Assembly (NCBI GenBank): GCA_031292145.1
Contig: JARLHR010000120.1
Coordinates: 1 to 37,409 of the forward strand
DNA length: 37,409 bases
Direction of reading: 5' to 3'
From: Clostridium sp.
GTDB taxonomy: Bacteria; Bacillota; Clostridia; Clostridiales; Clostridiaceae
Positions within the stretch are counted from its first letter, which is position 1, and each line of letters opens with the position of its first letter. Of this stretch, positions 1-9,012 are shown one piece after another. The notes below the pieces were generated by a model that was given only the letters and a program-made list of their open reading frames with translations, was not told the origin of the DNA and did not search any database. The position numbers and the translations under genes were made by a program.

Positions 1-69
1 TTCCGGTATTAGATCTTTTACTTCTTCCCAAAACTCATCAGTTATTTCCCATGATTGCTTTTGTATCAT
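1..69 (-). CDS. IS5-family transposase, N-terminal 23 residues
   Basis: An ATG at 69-67 opens a frame running off the window edge. It reads MIQKQSWEITDEFWEEVKDL and then IPE. The W-x-I-x-D-E-x-W...L-I-P pattern is typical of the N-terminal domain (DUF4096 type) of IS5-family DDE transposases. An AAAGGGTG ribosome binding site lies about 6 bases upstream. Only the N-terminus is visible, so the state of the catalytic DDE residues is unknown. Confidence 0.65.
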   Translation of the reverse strand, partial: MIQKQSWEITDEFWEEVKDLIPE

Positions 70-136
70 TTGTATCACCCTTTATGTCTTTTTCTTAATT
101 ATCGGATGATACGTAAAACTATTTAGGGATAAGCTC
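1..136 (-). mobile_element. IS5-type insertion sequence, left part only (rest beyond window)
   Basis: The element starts (minus strand) at GAGCTTATCCC, position 136, directly after TTA (137-139). IS5 elements of the IS427/IS1031 groups commonly start with GAG and target TNA, so TTA fits as target. Its first bases supply the new stop codon of the truncated protease gene. The transposase start lies at 69, so the element reads away from the protease. The far end and any target duplication are outside the window. Confidence 0.7.
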
Positions 137-3100
137 TAAGTTTTGATGCTAACTGGAATAAATATCTCACACCTAAAAATACTGCATTATTTTTATATGA
201 AATTTGATTTCCATAAAGTGCATAACCTTTTCTAAAAGCCTCATTACCTGGTCTAAGCTTTACAACTGCTAGGCTACACTTTGGAGCTACTCCTATAAGT
301 TCTGGATTAACACCTTTTGCTGATATTATTCCTGCTATTTTCGTTCCGTGTCCTATTTCATCCTTTGATGGCACAACAACATAGGGATCTTCACCATTTC
401 TCTTAGCTTGTATTGCCTTATCTATCTCCTCTTTTGTATATATTGTCCCAACTACGTTATCAAGAGGTATAGTATCTCCTTCAATATTTTGATCGTAAAT
501 TTCTAAAATTCTAGAAGTTCCATCACTATTTATAAACTCTTCATTTAAATAATCTATCCCAGTATCAACTATGCCTACAAGTACACCTGAGCCATCTAGT
601 GATAAATATTGGCTATTATGAAATAGGATTGCCTCTGATGCTATTACAGGTGATATATCACACAGTGTAAGAGCTGCTCCTGGATCTGCAGAAATTATTT
701 CTTTAGTTGTCTTTAATACATTATTACTTATTTCATATGGTACTGATATAAGAGCACGTTTTTGATCTATTATATATGCATCTGAATCTGGAAACTTCTT
801 TATTGCACTAATTATATCTCCCTTATATTCAACCATAGTATTTACGTTATTATCTTTTAAAAAAGTGTTTATTTTTTTATCTGCCAATATTTCTCTATTC
901 TTCTCTTTTTTAATCCCTCTTATATTATCAAAAGTTCCCTTTAAATTTATCATTCCATAACCCCACTGTGGGTTAGGATATACATCCTCTGGCCTTTTAT
1001 TAGCACCTCTCATTAGATAAGTTTTTAATTCTATAGCAAACATTGGACTATCGTTTCCATCAACAATTCCCCACTGAAATATTAGTGCACATACACCGGC
1101 CGTCACTGCACCTGCTACACTTGAACCACTAACAGTTTTAATTCCCCCCCCTACAGAAGTTGTAATAGCATTAATTCCACCTGCTGCAATATCTGGTTTG
1201 ATCATATTATCCCTCGTATATCCCTTACCTGACTCAGGTACAACAGAGTTATTATTTTGATTATAATATGCTACAGTTATTGCTCCCTTTGAGGTTCCTG
1301 GAGTGGTTAGGGTGGTATTAACAGTAGGACTTAGAAATTTTGTATCTTGTGCTAAAAGCTCTCTCTGTAATAACCACACATCATATTTTCCAACTATGAT
1401 TAGCTCACCTATAAGTTTAAATTGCCAAATACCTTCTCTAATATTTCTAGCAGTTATAAGTATTCTTTCCTCTCCTGATTGTTCATCAGGTATAGAATAT
1501 TCTATTTTCATTTTAGTTTCTTCATATATAAAAGTAATATCCGTCACTGATTTAAGCTTTGGAGGTATTTTCTTAATAATCTCACCTGTAGGAGAGGTTA
1601 TTGATATTGATACCTTATCTGGCTTGGAAATCCATATTTCAATACGTATATCTTGTTGATTTTTTCCTATCTCAATTTCTACAATACCCTGATCTCCTTT
1701 ATTTTTTATTATTCCAGAAGTATGAGTATCTGTATTTCCTTGATTTCCAGTAGGCACAACAACAGCTACACCATTATAGTTAGAAATTTCAGTTATATAT
1801 TTTTCAATATATGAATTTCCATTGTGAGATCCAACATTAGTACCTAATGGAACATATATTATAATAGGCATCTTTAACTCAAGTGATAAATTATATAAAT
1901 ATGTTATTCCAAGCAATACTTCTGTACTTTGATATGCTGCTTCACTCCCAAAGATTGTAAAATCACTTCTAAAAGTGTTAAATCCAGGTTTAATCTTTAC
2001 TATGGCTAAATTGCACCTAGGTGCTGCACCAATTATTCCATGTGTAGCACCTCTTGCTGCTATTATTCCAGCCATTTCTGTTCCGTGACCTATTTCATCC
2101 TTGGATGGTACAATGGCATAGGGATCTTGTCCATTTTTCTTAGCTTGTATTGCCTTATTTATATCCTCTTGTGTATATACAGCACATTTAAGACTTGTAT
2201 TAGCCGGAATACTTCTATCCATAATTGCTAAAATTCTAGTAGTTCCATCCTCGCTTATAAACTCTTCATTTAAATAATCTATTCCTGTATCAACTATACC
2301 TACAATTACACCTGACCCATTAAGCGGCAAATAAACATTATTATGAAATATAGTAGCTCCTGATGTTTCTACTGGTGAAATATCGCAAGTTGTATACGGT
2401 GCGCCTAAATCTACATAGATTATTTCAGGCGTTGATTTTACCATATCCTCATAAATTTCATAAGGGGTTGTAATTAATGCACGTTTTTCGTCTATTATAA
2501 ATACATCGGTATTAGGAAACCTGCTTACAGCTTTAACTATATCATCTTCGTATTCAATAAAAAAAATCTTATTTTTTTTATCAAAAAAATAATTTGGAGG
2601 CTCTGTTACTTCTCTGTTTTTTTGCTTTTTTAATCCTCTAATATTATCAAAAACCCCCTTCATATTAATAATTCCATAACCCCACTGTGGATTAGGATAC
2701 TCATCACCTTCCCTTTTTGATGTTCCTCTTATTAAATATGTCTTAAGTTTTATTGAGTACATGGCTCTATCCTTGCCCTGAACAATTCCCCACTGAAATA
2801 TAAGTGCACAACATCCTGCAACTACTGAAGCTGCCACACTGGAACCACTGATAACTTTGCTACCATCATTCTCAAAAGTTGTTAATGCATTAACTCCACC
2901 AGCTGCTATATCTGGCTTTACTCTATCGTCCCTTGTATATCCTCTACCTGAATCTACTTCAATGGCATTATTGGTTTGATTATAATAACCAACAGATATG
3001 GCATATCTTGATGTTGATGGAATGGTTAATGTTATATCTGGATTGGGACTCAAAAACTTTGTATTTGGTGCAATTATTGCCTTCTGTGGTAAATAAACAT

Positions 3101-4376
3101 CATATTTACCCACTGTCACTACTTCTCCTATAAGTTTAAACTCCCATATACCTTCTGCTATATTTATAGCTGTAATGTTAATTTTTTCATCACCGCTTAT
3201 TTCTTCTGGTTTAAGGTACTGAATAAACATTTTAGTTTTTTCATATATAAAATTAATTTCTGTTATTTTTTTATTTATAGGCGCTATTCTATCAACTATT
3301 TCCCCAGAAGGAGATGTAACTGATAGTACTAATTTATCTGGTTTAGAAATCCACATTTCAAATTTTAGTTTTTTTTGTTTCTCATCTACAGCAAGATCAA
3401 TATTAGCAACATCCCCCTCCTTAGCTATTACTCCTGATGTATGAGTATCTGCATCTCCTTCATTACCAGTTGGTACAACAACAGCTACTCCTCTAGTTCT
3501 TGAGACTTCATCTATATATCTTTCATTAAGATTCAAACCATTATGAGCTCCCATACTGCTGCCCAGTGGTATCAATATTACAATAGGTTTTTTTAGATTA
3601 ATAGAAAGCTCATATAGATATTTTATTCCAAAAAATATTGCAATACTTGAATAGATAGGTGCATTTCCATATACACAACTTTCCTCTTTCAATCTTTTAC
3701 TTGCAGAAACTAGCTTTACAATAGCTAAATCACATTTTGGTGCTGCTCCCACAAGTACATCTCTTGCACCTCTACCACCAGCAATTCCTGCCATATTTGT
3801 ACCATGACCTATTTCATCTTTTGAAGGTACTATGGTATATGGATCTTTCCCCTCTTTCTTGGCTTTAATAGCATTATTTATATCCTCTGTGGTATACTCA
3901 CTCCCTAAAGGCTGACCACTAGGTCTTTTTCCTGTATTAATACTTTGATCCATAATAGCTAAAATTCTTGATGTACCATCTGCATTTATAAATTCCTCAT
4001 TTAAATAATCCATTCCAGTATCAATTATTCCTACTATAACTCCTGATCCATCTAATGGTAAGTACTCATTGTTATGAAACTGATCTGCTCCCGATGCTTC
4101 CACTGGTGAAACAGCACACAATGTATATATGACTTCAGGATTTCTATAATTAATCACATCAGATAATTTATTGACTATATCATCTATATCTGTATCCTTA
4201 ATAGATAGTAATGCATGGGTTTCATCTATTACAAACACCTTGACGTTTGCAAGTTTACTTACAGCACTAACAATATCTCCACTGTAGTCTACTATTGTAT
4301 AAATTACATTTTCTCCTGTCAAAATATCATCTGAAATCTGCCTATGATCTTTTTTTAGAATCTTACTCTTTTTTAT
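123..4376 (-). CDS. Triple-module Csp-like subtilisin protease, third module truncated by IS insertion
   Basis: Family S8 serine protease built from three tandem modules. Numbered from TTG at 4322 (1399 residues), module 1 has D101, H173 (GHGT), oxyanion N287 and S495 (GSSVA). Module 2 has D678, H746, N860 and S1068. Module 3 has D1253 and H1325, then stops at 1399 before its Asn and Ser. Both complete modules carry the Asp/His/Ser triad, an insert of about 170 residues between Asn and Ser as in Csp germination proteases, and a prodomain-like start (YSGDIVSAV, YEDDIVKAV, YKGDIISAI). The last residues RAYP and the stop come from the IS5 end, so the original protein was longer. No signal peptide is seen. 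The start is placed at ATA 4376 after AAAGGGGGG, because TTG 4322 has no ribosome binding site and no canonical start lies between it and the upstream stop at 4398. A role in spore germination is inferred from the family. Confidence 0.8.
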   Translation of the reverse strand: MKKSKILKKDHRQISDDILTGENVIYTIVDYSGDIVSAVSKLANVKVFVIDETHALLSIKDTDIDDIVNKLSDVINYRNPEVIYTLCAVSPVEASGADQFHNNEYLPLDGSGVIVGIIDTGMDYLNEEFINADGTSRILAIMDQSINTGKRPSGQPLGSEYTTEDINNAIKAKKEGKDPYTIVPSKDEIGHGTNMAGIAGGRGARDVLVGAAPKCDLAIVKLVSASKRLKEESCVYGNAPIYSSIAIFFGIKYLYELSINLKKPIVILIPLGSSMGAHNGLNLNERYIDEVSRTRGVAVVVPTGNEGDADTHTSGVIAKEGDVANIDLAVDEKQKKLKFEMWISKPDKLVLSVTSPSGEIVDRIAPINKKITEINFIYEKTKMFIQYLKPEEISGDEKINITAINIAEGIWEFKLIGEVVTVGKYDVYLPQKAIIAPNTKFLSPNPDITLTIPSTSRYAISVGYYNQTNNAIEVDSGRGYTRDDRVKPDIAAGGVNALTTFENDGSKVISGSSVAASVVAGCCALIFQWGIVQGKDRAMYSIKLKTYLIRGTSKREGDEYPNPQWGYGIINMKGVFDNIRGLKKQKNREVTEPPNYFFDKKNKIFFIEYEDDIVKAVSRFPNTDVFIIDEKRALITTPYEIYEDMVKSTPEIIYVDLGAPYTTCDISPVETSGATIFHNNVYLPLNGSGVIVGIVDTGIDYLNEEFISEDGTTRILAIMDRSIPANTSLKCAVYTQEDINKAIQAKKNGQDPYAIVPSKDEIGHGTEMAGIIAARGATHGIIGAAPRCNLAIVKIKPGFNTFRSDFTIFGSEAAYQSTEVLLGITYLYNLSLELKMPIIIYVPLGTNVGSHNGNSYIEKYITEISNYNGVAVVVPTGNQGNTDTHTSGIIKNKGDQGIVEIEIGKNQQDIRIEIWISKPDKVSISITSPTGEIIKKIPPKLKSVTDITFIYEETKMKIEYSIPDEQSGEERILITARNIREGIWQFKLIGELIIVGKYDVWLLQRELLAQDTKFLSPTVNTTLTTPGTSKGAITVAYYNQNNNSVVPESGKGYTRDNMIKPDIAAGGINAITTSVGGGIKTVSGSSVAGAVTAGVCALIFQWGIVDGNDSPMFAIELKTYLMRGANKRPEDVYPNPQWGYGMINLKGTFDNIRGIKKEKNREILADKKINTFLKDNNVNTMVEYKGDIISAIKKFPDSDAYIIDQKRALISVPYEISNNVLKTTKEIISADPGAALTLCDISPVIASEAILFHNSQYLSLDGSGVLVGIVDTGIDYLNEEFINSDGTSRILEIYDQNIEGDTIPLDNVVGTIYTKEEIDKAIQAKRNGEDPYVVVPSKDEIGHGTKIAGIISAKGVNPELIGVAPKCSLAVVKLRPGNEAFRKGYALYGNQISYKNNAVFLGVRYLFQLASKLRAYP

Positions 4377-4391
4377 ACTAATCCCCCCTTT
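4374..4391 (-). promoter_or_regulatory. Ribosome binding site with non-canonical ATT/ATA start
   Basis: Minus strand reads AAAGGGGGG-ATTAGT-ATA. The purine tract is an excellent Shine-Dalgarno sequence, but the codons at normal distance are ATT and ATA. The frame is open from a stop at 4398-4400 and its first ATG/GTG/TTG is TTG 4322, more than 50 bases on. ATA has the better spacing. Confidence 0.6.
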
Positions 4392-4493
4392 AATTATCTA
4401 TGCACTAATATAGACATTAAGAATGTAGAATTAATGGAGAATTTCCATAAAAATTTGATTAATTATTTTCATTTTTCAATTTTTAATTAAATA

Positions 4494-6302
4494 TTATTTA
4501 GGCAGTCTTATAAATAAATTATCTACATAATACTCATTTTCATCTATTGTTTTTTTTTCTATATTATTTTTAGATCTATTTTTAACTCTAACATTGGCTA
4601 ATTTTAATAAATTCAATGAATCATAAGCACATACAAGACCATATCCCCAGCTAGAATCTGGATAAGACACATCTATCCTATCTTTTTTTGCACCTTTTGA
4701 AAGATAATACTTAAGCCTATCTCCATAAAGAAATGGATCATTACCCTTAGCTATTCCCCACTGTAAAAGTAATGCACATATTCCTGTCACATGAGGCGCA
4801 GCCATTGAAGTTCCACTTTTAGTATCAAACCCATTATCTGATACTGTAGATAATATTCCTTCTCCAGGTGCTACTATATCTGGCTTTGTAAATGAAGTTC
4901 CATACAATTTTCCTCTACCTGAAAAAGATGAAAAAGTATTTGTCCCATTGTTATAACTTCCTACTGATATTGCACCCTCAACTGTAGCTGGAATTCCTAA
5001 AGTGTTATATACATCAGGCTTAAGAAACCTTGTTTTTGGATTAAGAACTTCTGTAATAGGAAGCCAAATATCATATACTCCCCTATACTTATTAAGAACT
5101 TTTAAGGTTAATTTCCATTCACCACTTGGTAAAGATTCTGAACCTGACAAAATACTTATTGATATTTCTCCATTTATGTCAAAGGGCTTAGGTCCTGTGT
5201 TGTAAATAATACATTTATCAATTCCTATATTAACTTCTCTATATCCATCACCCATGACTATTTCTCCACTTTTTTCACCTAACGGGTTCTCTACCTCAAC
5301 AGAAATATCAACCAAGAGTGGCTTATATAATTGTAAAGTTATAGTCCGTTCAGACTCTGATACACTAAACGGAATGACATTCACATCACTTAATTGCCCC
5401 CCTGCATGGTGAGCCGCATCTCCTTCATTCCCTGCTGCAATAACTATTGCTACTCTTTCAAGTTTGCATATAGTTTCTATATATTGTTCTAAAAGACTTG
5501 TACCGTTATGTGCTCCATCATTAGTACTTAAACTAATATTTATAGTAAGTGGTTTGTTACTTTCATTTGCCTTATCCACAAGAAACTTTATTCCTCTCAT
5601 AATCTGAGTACTTAACGCAAAATTCAAAAAACCATATCTAGTGATTTTCACCATAGCAATTGAACTTTTGAAAGCTATACCATAATTTTGCTTTGGTATT
5701 TTACCTCCTGCACAAGCTATTCCCGCCACATGAGTTCCATGATTTATGGGATCTTTTACATTTACAATAGCATATGGATCTTGTGCTTTTAATGCTTCAT
5801 TTATTTGAACCCTATCATAAACTTTAATATTTTCACCTAAATCATAAATAAAATCAATTCTAGTATTTCCATCTTCATCTCTAAAAGCAGGATGAGTATA
5901 ATCTATACCAGTATCAATAAATCCAACTAGTACACCTTCTCCAGTTAATCCATATCTATCCCAAGCATTTGGAACACAACAAGCCTTATTGCTTTCAAAA
6001 TCAGAAGTAAATAAAACCTTAGGTAACTCCACATATTGCACTCCTTCTATCTGTGATACTTTACGTACATCCTCAGACTTTAAGGTAACAATACCAAAAC
6101 CATAACCTAAATTTTCAAATGTTCCACCTATTTGTTGTACAGACTTAGTTACTTTATCCAAATTATTCCCAAACAAAACCACTATTTCTATATTTCCTTT
6201 ATTAATTTGTTCATTTTGTGATAGAGAAGCTACTTTGTATAATAACTGTTCTGGTATTTTATTTAATAAGTTTACTTTAGAGTCAAACTTGTTACTTTCT
6301 AT
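4494..6302 (-). CDS. Csp-like subtilisin serine protease (canonical type)
   Basis: Family S8 protease and the most orthodox of the three paralogues. Numbered from GTG 6182 (562 residues), it has D90 (GFIDTGIDY), H148 (NHGTHVAG), oxyanion N252 (AAGNEGD) and S459 (SGTSMAAPHVTG), so it is predicted active. A roughly 170-residue insert between Asn and Ser matches the jellyroll insert of clostridial CspB-type proteases. GTG 6182 would cut the first prodomain strand (NIEIVVLFGNN); the frame is open for 40 more codons and matches the next paralogue (INIESNK versus INIEGNK). The start is therefore placed at ATA 6302 behind GGGGGGAG. The C-terminus, KKTIDENEYYVDNLFIRLP, is shared with the neighbour. 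CATACCATA at 6409-6417 resembles a SigE/SigK -10 box, but no convincing -35 was found. Function in pro-SleC processing is inferred from the family. Confidence 0.85.
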   Translation of the reverse strand: MESNKFDSKVNLLNKIPEQLLYKVASLSQNEQINKGNIEIVVLFGNNLDKVTKSVQQIGGTFENLGYGFGIVTLKSEDVRKVSQIEGVQYVELPKVLFTSDFESNKACCVPNAWDRYGLTGEGVLVGFIDTGIDYTHPAFRDEDGNTRIDFIYDLGENIKVYDRVQINEALKAQDPYAIVNVKDPINHGTHVAGIACAGGKIPKQNYGIAFKSSIAMVKITRYGFLNFALSTQIMRGIKFLVDKANESNKPLTINISLSTNDGAHNGTSLLEQYIETICKLERVAIVIAAGNEGDAAHHAGGQLSDVNVIPFSVSESERTITLQLYKPLLVDISVEVENPLGEKSGEIVMGDGYREVNIGIDKCIIYNTGPKPFDINGEISISILSGSESLPSGEWKLTLKVLNKYRGVYDIWLPITEVLNPKTRFLKPDVYNTLGIPATVEGAISVGSYNNGTNTFSSFSGRGKLYGTSFTKPDIVAPGEGILSTVSDNGFDTKSGTSMAAPHVTGICALLLQWGIAKGNDPFLYGDRLKYYLSKGAKKDRIDVSYPDSSWGYGLVCAYDSLNLLKLANVRVKNRSKNNIEKKTIDENEYYVDNLFIRLPK

Positions 6303-6316
6303 ATTAATCTCCCCCC
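6300..6316 (-). promoter_or_regulatory. Ribosome binding site with non-canonical ATT/ATA start
   Basis: Minus strand reads GGGGGGAG-ATTAAT-ATA-GAA. The frame is open back to a TAG at 6327-6329 and holds no ATG, GTG or TTG until GTG 6182. The arrangement is the same as for the two neighbouring paralogues. Confidence 0.6.
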
Positions 6317-6547
6317 AAAAATATAGCTATATGCCTATTTTTTGCTTCTAATTTTGGAAATACTCATTTTATAAGACTTTAGAAGCAGTATTATATTTCC
6401 TGTTATTTTATGGTATGTATCAACCATGCTGGTTTCCGAGCTGTAAGCGAAAAGCAAGTATATAATAGATTATTCAAATATACCTTAATAAAAACCATAT
6501 AAAATCCACATTTTTTTAAAATTTTAATCTTAACTTTTAAGAAACTA

Positions 6548-8461
6548 TTATATAGGTAGTCTTATAAATAAATTATCCACATAATACTCATTTTCATCTA
6601 TTGTTTTTTTATTAACTATATCATTAATAGATCTAAATTCGTTAAATTTTAATCTCATGTTATCAAACACTCCCTTCATATTAACCATACCATATCCCCA
6701 CTCTGGATTAGGATATATGTCACCTTCCCGCTTCGATGTGCCTGCTATAAAATAGGTTTTAACTTTTGTGGAATATAAATCTTTGTCATTTCCGTTGATA
6801 ATTCCCCACTGAAATATAAGTGCTGTGCATCCTGCTACTACAGCTGCTGCTACACTAGATCCACTGATAACTATCGGTCTAGAACCTACAGTAGATACTA
6901 AAGTACTTACTCCACCTGCTACTATCTCTGGTTTAATTCTACCATCTCTGGTATATCCTCTCCCTGATTCTGCTACATTTGAATTATTATTTTGATTATA
7001 ATAGCCAACTGATATGGCATATGATGATGTTGATGGAATAGTTAGTGTTTTATATGGATCTGGAGTTAAAAAATTTGTACCAGGAGCTAATAGTTCTCTT
7101 TGAAGTAAATATGCATCATAATTCCCTGTTACAACTAATTCTCCTATAAGTTGAAATGTCCAAATTCCCTCCCTTATATTTCTACAATTAATTGTAATTC
7201 TTTCCTCACCAGTTAATACTTCCGGCATGGCGTATTCTACATATATTATAGTACTTTCATATAAAAATTTAATTTCTGTTATTTTATTAAGACCAGGTGG
7301 TATTCTACTAAATATTTCTCCAGAAGGTGAAACAATTGATAATGCAAATTTATCTGGTTTAGAAATCCATATTTCAAAATTTATATTTTTTTGATTTTTA
7401 TCTATCTTAACCTGAATACTCTGAATATCGCCTTTTTTATCTATCTTTCCAGAAGTATGGTTATCTGCATTTCCTTGATTTCCAGTTGGTACAACTACAG
7501 TTATTCCTTTCACTATTGAAATCTTATCTATATATCTCTCAATAATGGATAATCCATCATGAGCACCTCTAACCCCACTTAAAGGTAAAAGTATTACAAT
7601 AGGTTTTTTTAACTTATAAGCTAAATCATATAAATACTTAATTCCTAAAAATAAAACTGAAGTTGAAAAAGTAGGTGCATTACCGTACATACCTAATGTC
7701 TCACGTAACATTTCAGGACTTGGACCTAATCTTACAACAGCAAAATCGCACCTTGGTGCTACTCCTATAACTGCTGGATTTACACCTTTGGCTCCCACAA
7801 CTGACGCCATGTTTGTACCATGACCATTTTCATCTTTTGAAGGTACTATTGCATAAGGATCCTGTCCTTCTTTCTTTGCCTTAAGAGCCGAATTTATTTG
7901 TTCCCTAGTATACTCACTACCTACGAATTGACCTTCTGGTTTTTTTCCAGTGGTTATAAGTTGATCCCAAATAGCTATAATTCTTGAAGTGTTATCCTCA
8001 TTAATAAACTCTTCATTTAAATAATCTATACCAGTATCAACTATGCCTACAATAACCCCTGACCCGTCCAGTGGCAAGTAAGTACTATTATGAAAGTTAG
8101 TTGCTCCAGATGCTTCTACAGGTGAAACATCACACAATGTATACAGTGAACTAGGATCAACATACACAATTACATCAAAAAGTTTATCAACTACTTCCTG
8201 CACATTTCCTCTTACTGCCAATATTGCATGATTTTTATCAACAATACCAACACGAGCATTTGGAATTTCTTTCACCACACTAGCAATATCACCCTTATAT
8301 TCTATGATAGTATATACAGTGTCTAATAACGCAAAAAATTTTTCATCTGGCATATTTGCTATATTTTCTTCTACTCTACTGCCACATCTAACAATATCTC
8401 GTATCTGTCCTTGTGCTTTATTTAATATTTTAAATTTATGCTCAGACTTATTACCTTCTAT
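6548..8461 (-). CDS. Csp-like subtilisin serine protease, single module
   Basis: Family S8 protease. Numbered from ATG 8353 (601 residues), it has D106 (GIVDTGIDY), H178 (NGHGTNMAS), oxyanion N292 (PTGNQGN) and S500 (SGSSVAAAV). The triad is complete, although the Ser motif is GSSVA instead of GTSMA. The body closely resembles the fusion protein modules (SPVEASGA, YTRDGRIKP, NPEWGYGM), whereas the last 19 residues before the end match the other single-module paralogue. ATG 8353 has no clear ribosome binding site and lies 36 codons inside an open frame whose beginning, INIEGNKSEHK, matches INIESNKFDSK of the neighbour. The start is therefore placed at ATA 8461 behind AAGGGAGAG. It is the first gene of the array; about 230 bases separate it from the next ribosome binding site. 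A sporulation or germination role is inferred from the family. Confidence 0.82.
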   Translation of the reverse strand: MEGNKSEHKFKILNKAQGQIRDIVRCGSRVEENIANMPDEKFFALLDTVYTIIEYKGDIASVVKEIPNARVGIVDKNHAILAVRGNVQEVVDKLFDVIVYVDPSSLYTLCDVSPVEASGATNFHNSTYLPLDGSGVIVGIVDTGIDYLNEEFINEDNTSRIIAIWDQLITTGKKPEGQFVGSEYTREQINSALKAKKEGQDPYAIVPSKDENGHGTNMASVVGAKGVNPAVIGVAPRCDFAVVRLGPSPEMLRETLGMYGNAPTFSTSVLFLGIKYLYDLAYKLKKPIVILLPLSGVRGAHDGLSIIERYIDKISIVKGITVVVPTGNQGNADNHTSGKIDKKGDIQSIQVKIDKNQKNINFEIWISKPDKFALSIVSPSGEIFSRIPPGLNKITEIKFLYESTIIYVEYAMPEVLTGEERITINCRNIREGIWTFQLIGELVVTGNYDAYLLQRELLAPGTNFLTPDPYKTLTIPSTSSYAISVGYYNQNNNSNVAESGRGYTRDGRIKPEIVAGGVSTLVSTVGSRPIVISGSSVAAAVVAGCTALIFQWGIINGNDKDLYSTKVKTYFIAGTSKREGDIYPNPEWGYGMVNMKGVFDNMRLKFNEFRSINDIVNKKTIDENEYYVDNLFIRLPI

Positions 8462-8476
8462 GTTAATCTCTCCCTT
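8459..8476 (-). promoter_or_regulatory. Ribosome binding site with non-canonical ATT/ATA start
   Basis: Minus strand reads AAGGGAGAG-ATTAAC-ATA-GAA. The frame is open back to a TAA at 8486-8488 with no canonical start codon until ATG 8353. This is the third example of the same layout in this array. Confidence 0.6.
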
Positions 8477-8650
8477 AAAATATATTTATTTCTACATTAT
8501 ATTCAAATGCTCTTTACTAAGAACATTTACCCTAAATTATTCATGATAAACTAGAAAACCATGCATAGCATGGCTCGGTAACTATATTTTTTTATTGTGC
8601 CTTATATAAATTTAAATTTTCACCTAAAAAGTGATAAGAATACATAGAAA

Positions 8651-8710
8651 ATGAGACTCTCCTTTGTTATAGTTAATTTGCAAAAAACACATAACAAAAG
8701 AGAATCTCAT
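8651..8710. repeat. 20-bp inverted repeat, 20-base loop
   Basis: Arms at 8651-8670 and 8691-8710 match at 18 of 20 positions. Both differences become G-U pairs if the minus strand is transcribed but are C/A mismatches on the plus strand, so a minus-strand RNA hairpin is favoured. There is no U-tract. It could be a leader structure of the protease array or the end of a small decayed element. Confidence 0.5.
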
Positions 8711-8853
8711 ATGGGTAGTTTATTAGAAAAATCTTTGAATTCAATAACAAAATACAAATTAGTTTAGGTACTACTATTAAAGATACAGTTAAATTTAGAT
8801 TTCATACAAATTCAGATATAGCTATTCAAAAAAATACGGTGTACTATAAATAG
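8711..8853 (+). other. Gene-poor stretch with short open-frame remnants, unrecognised
   Basis: After the inverted repeat, ATG 8711 opens MGSLLEKSLNSITKYKLV and stops. Another frame then reads ISLGTTIKDTVKFRFHTN, continuing to a TAG at about 8853. The two could be one short decayed gene split by a frameshift. I do not recognise either piece and see no convincing start signal. The rest of the stretch between 8477 and 9012 holds only the two hairpins. Confidence 0.25.
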
Positions 8854-8858
8854 TCAAT

Positions 8859-8906
8859 AACCTCAATAAGTATTTTTAGTTTATTAACTACTTACTTATC
8901 GAGGTT
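8859..8906 (-). terminator. Hairpin downstream of nagE, possible terminator
   Basis: Arms at 8859-8872 and 8893-8906 pair over 14 positions. The single difference is a G-U pair on the minus strand and an A/C mismatch on the plus strand, so it fits a nagE transcript. No proper U-tract follows, so termination strength is uncertain. Confidence 0.45.
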
Positions 8907-9012
8907 GTTAAAATATATTATTTTAATATTATGAGGCTAGTTTATAATTTTTACTACTACATTATTCTATTAATATGAGTTACTAAAAAATCTAATAAAG
9001 TGACAGTAATGA

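Noticed and set aside
1303-1659. Plus-strand open frames inside the protease genes (also at 2040, 2933, 5002, 8304)
   Set aside because: They are antisense to well-supported subtilase genes, lack ribosome binding sites and have low-complexity composition.
123-8461. The protease array as a CRISPR or direct-repeat structure
   Set aside because: The repeated pattern is long, diverged protein-coding modules, not short identical repeats with spacers; no CRISPR array was seen anywhere in the window.
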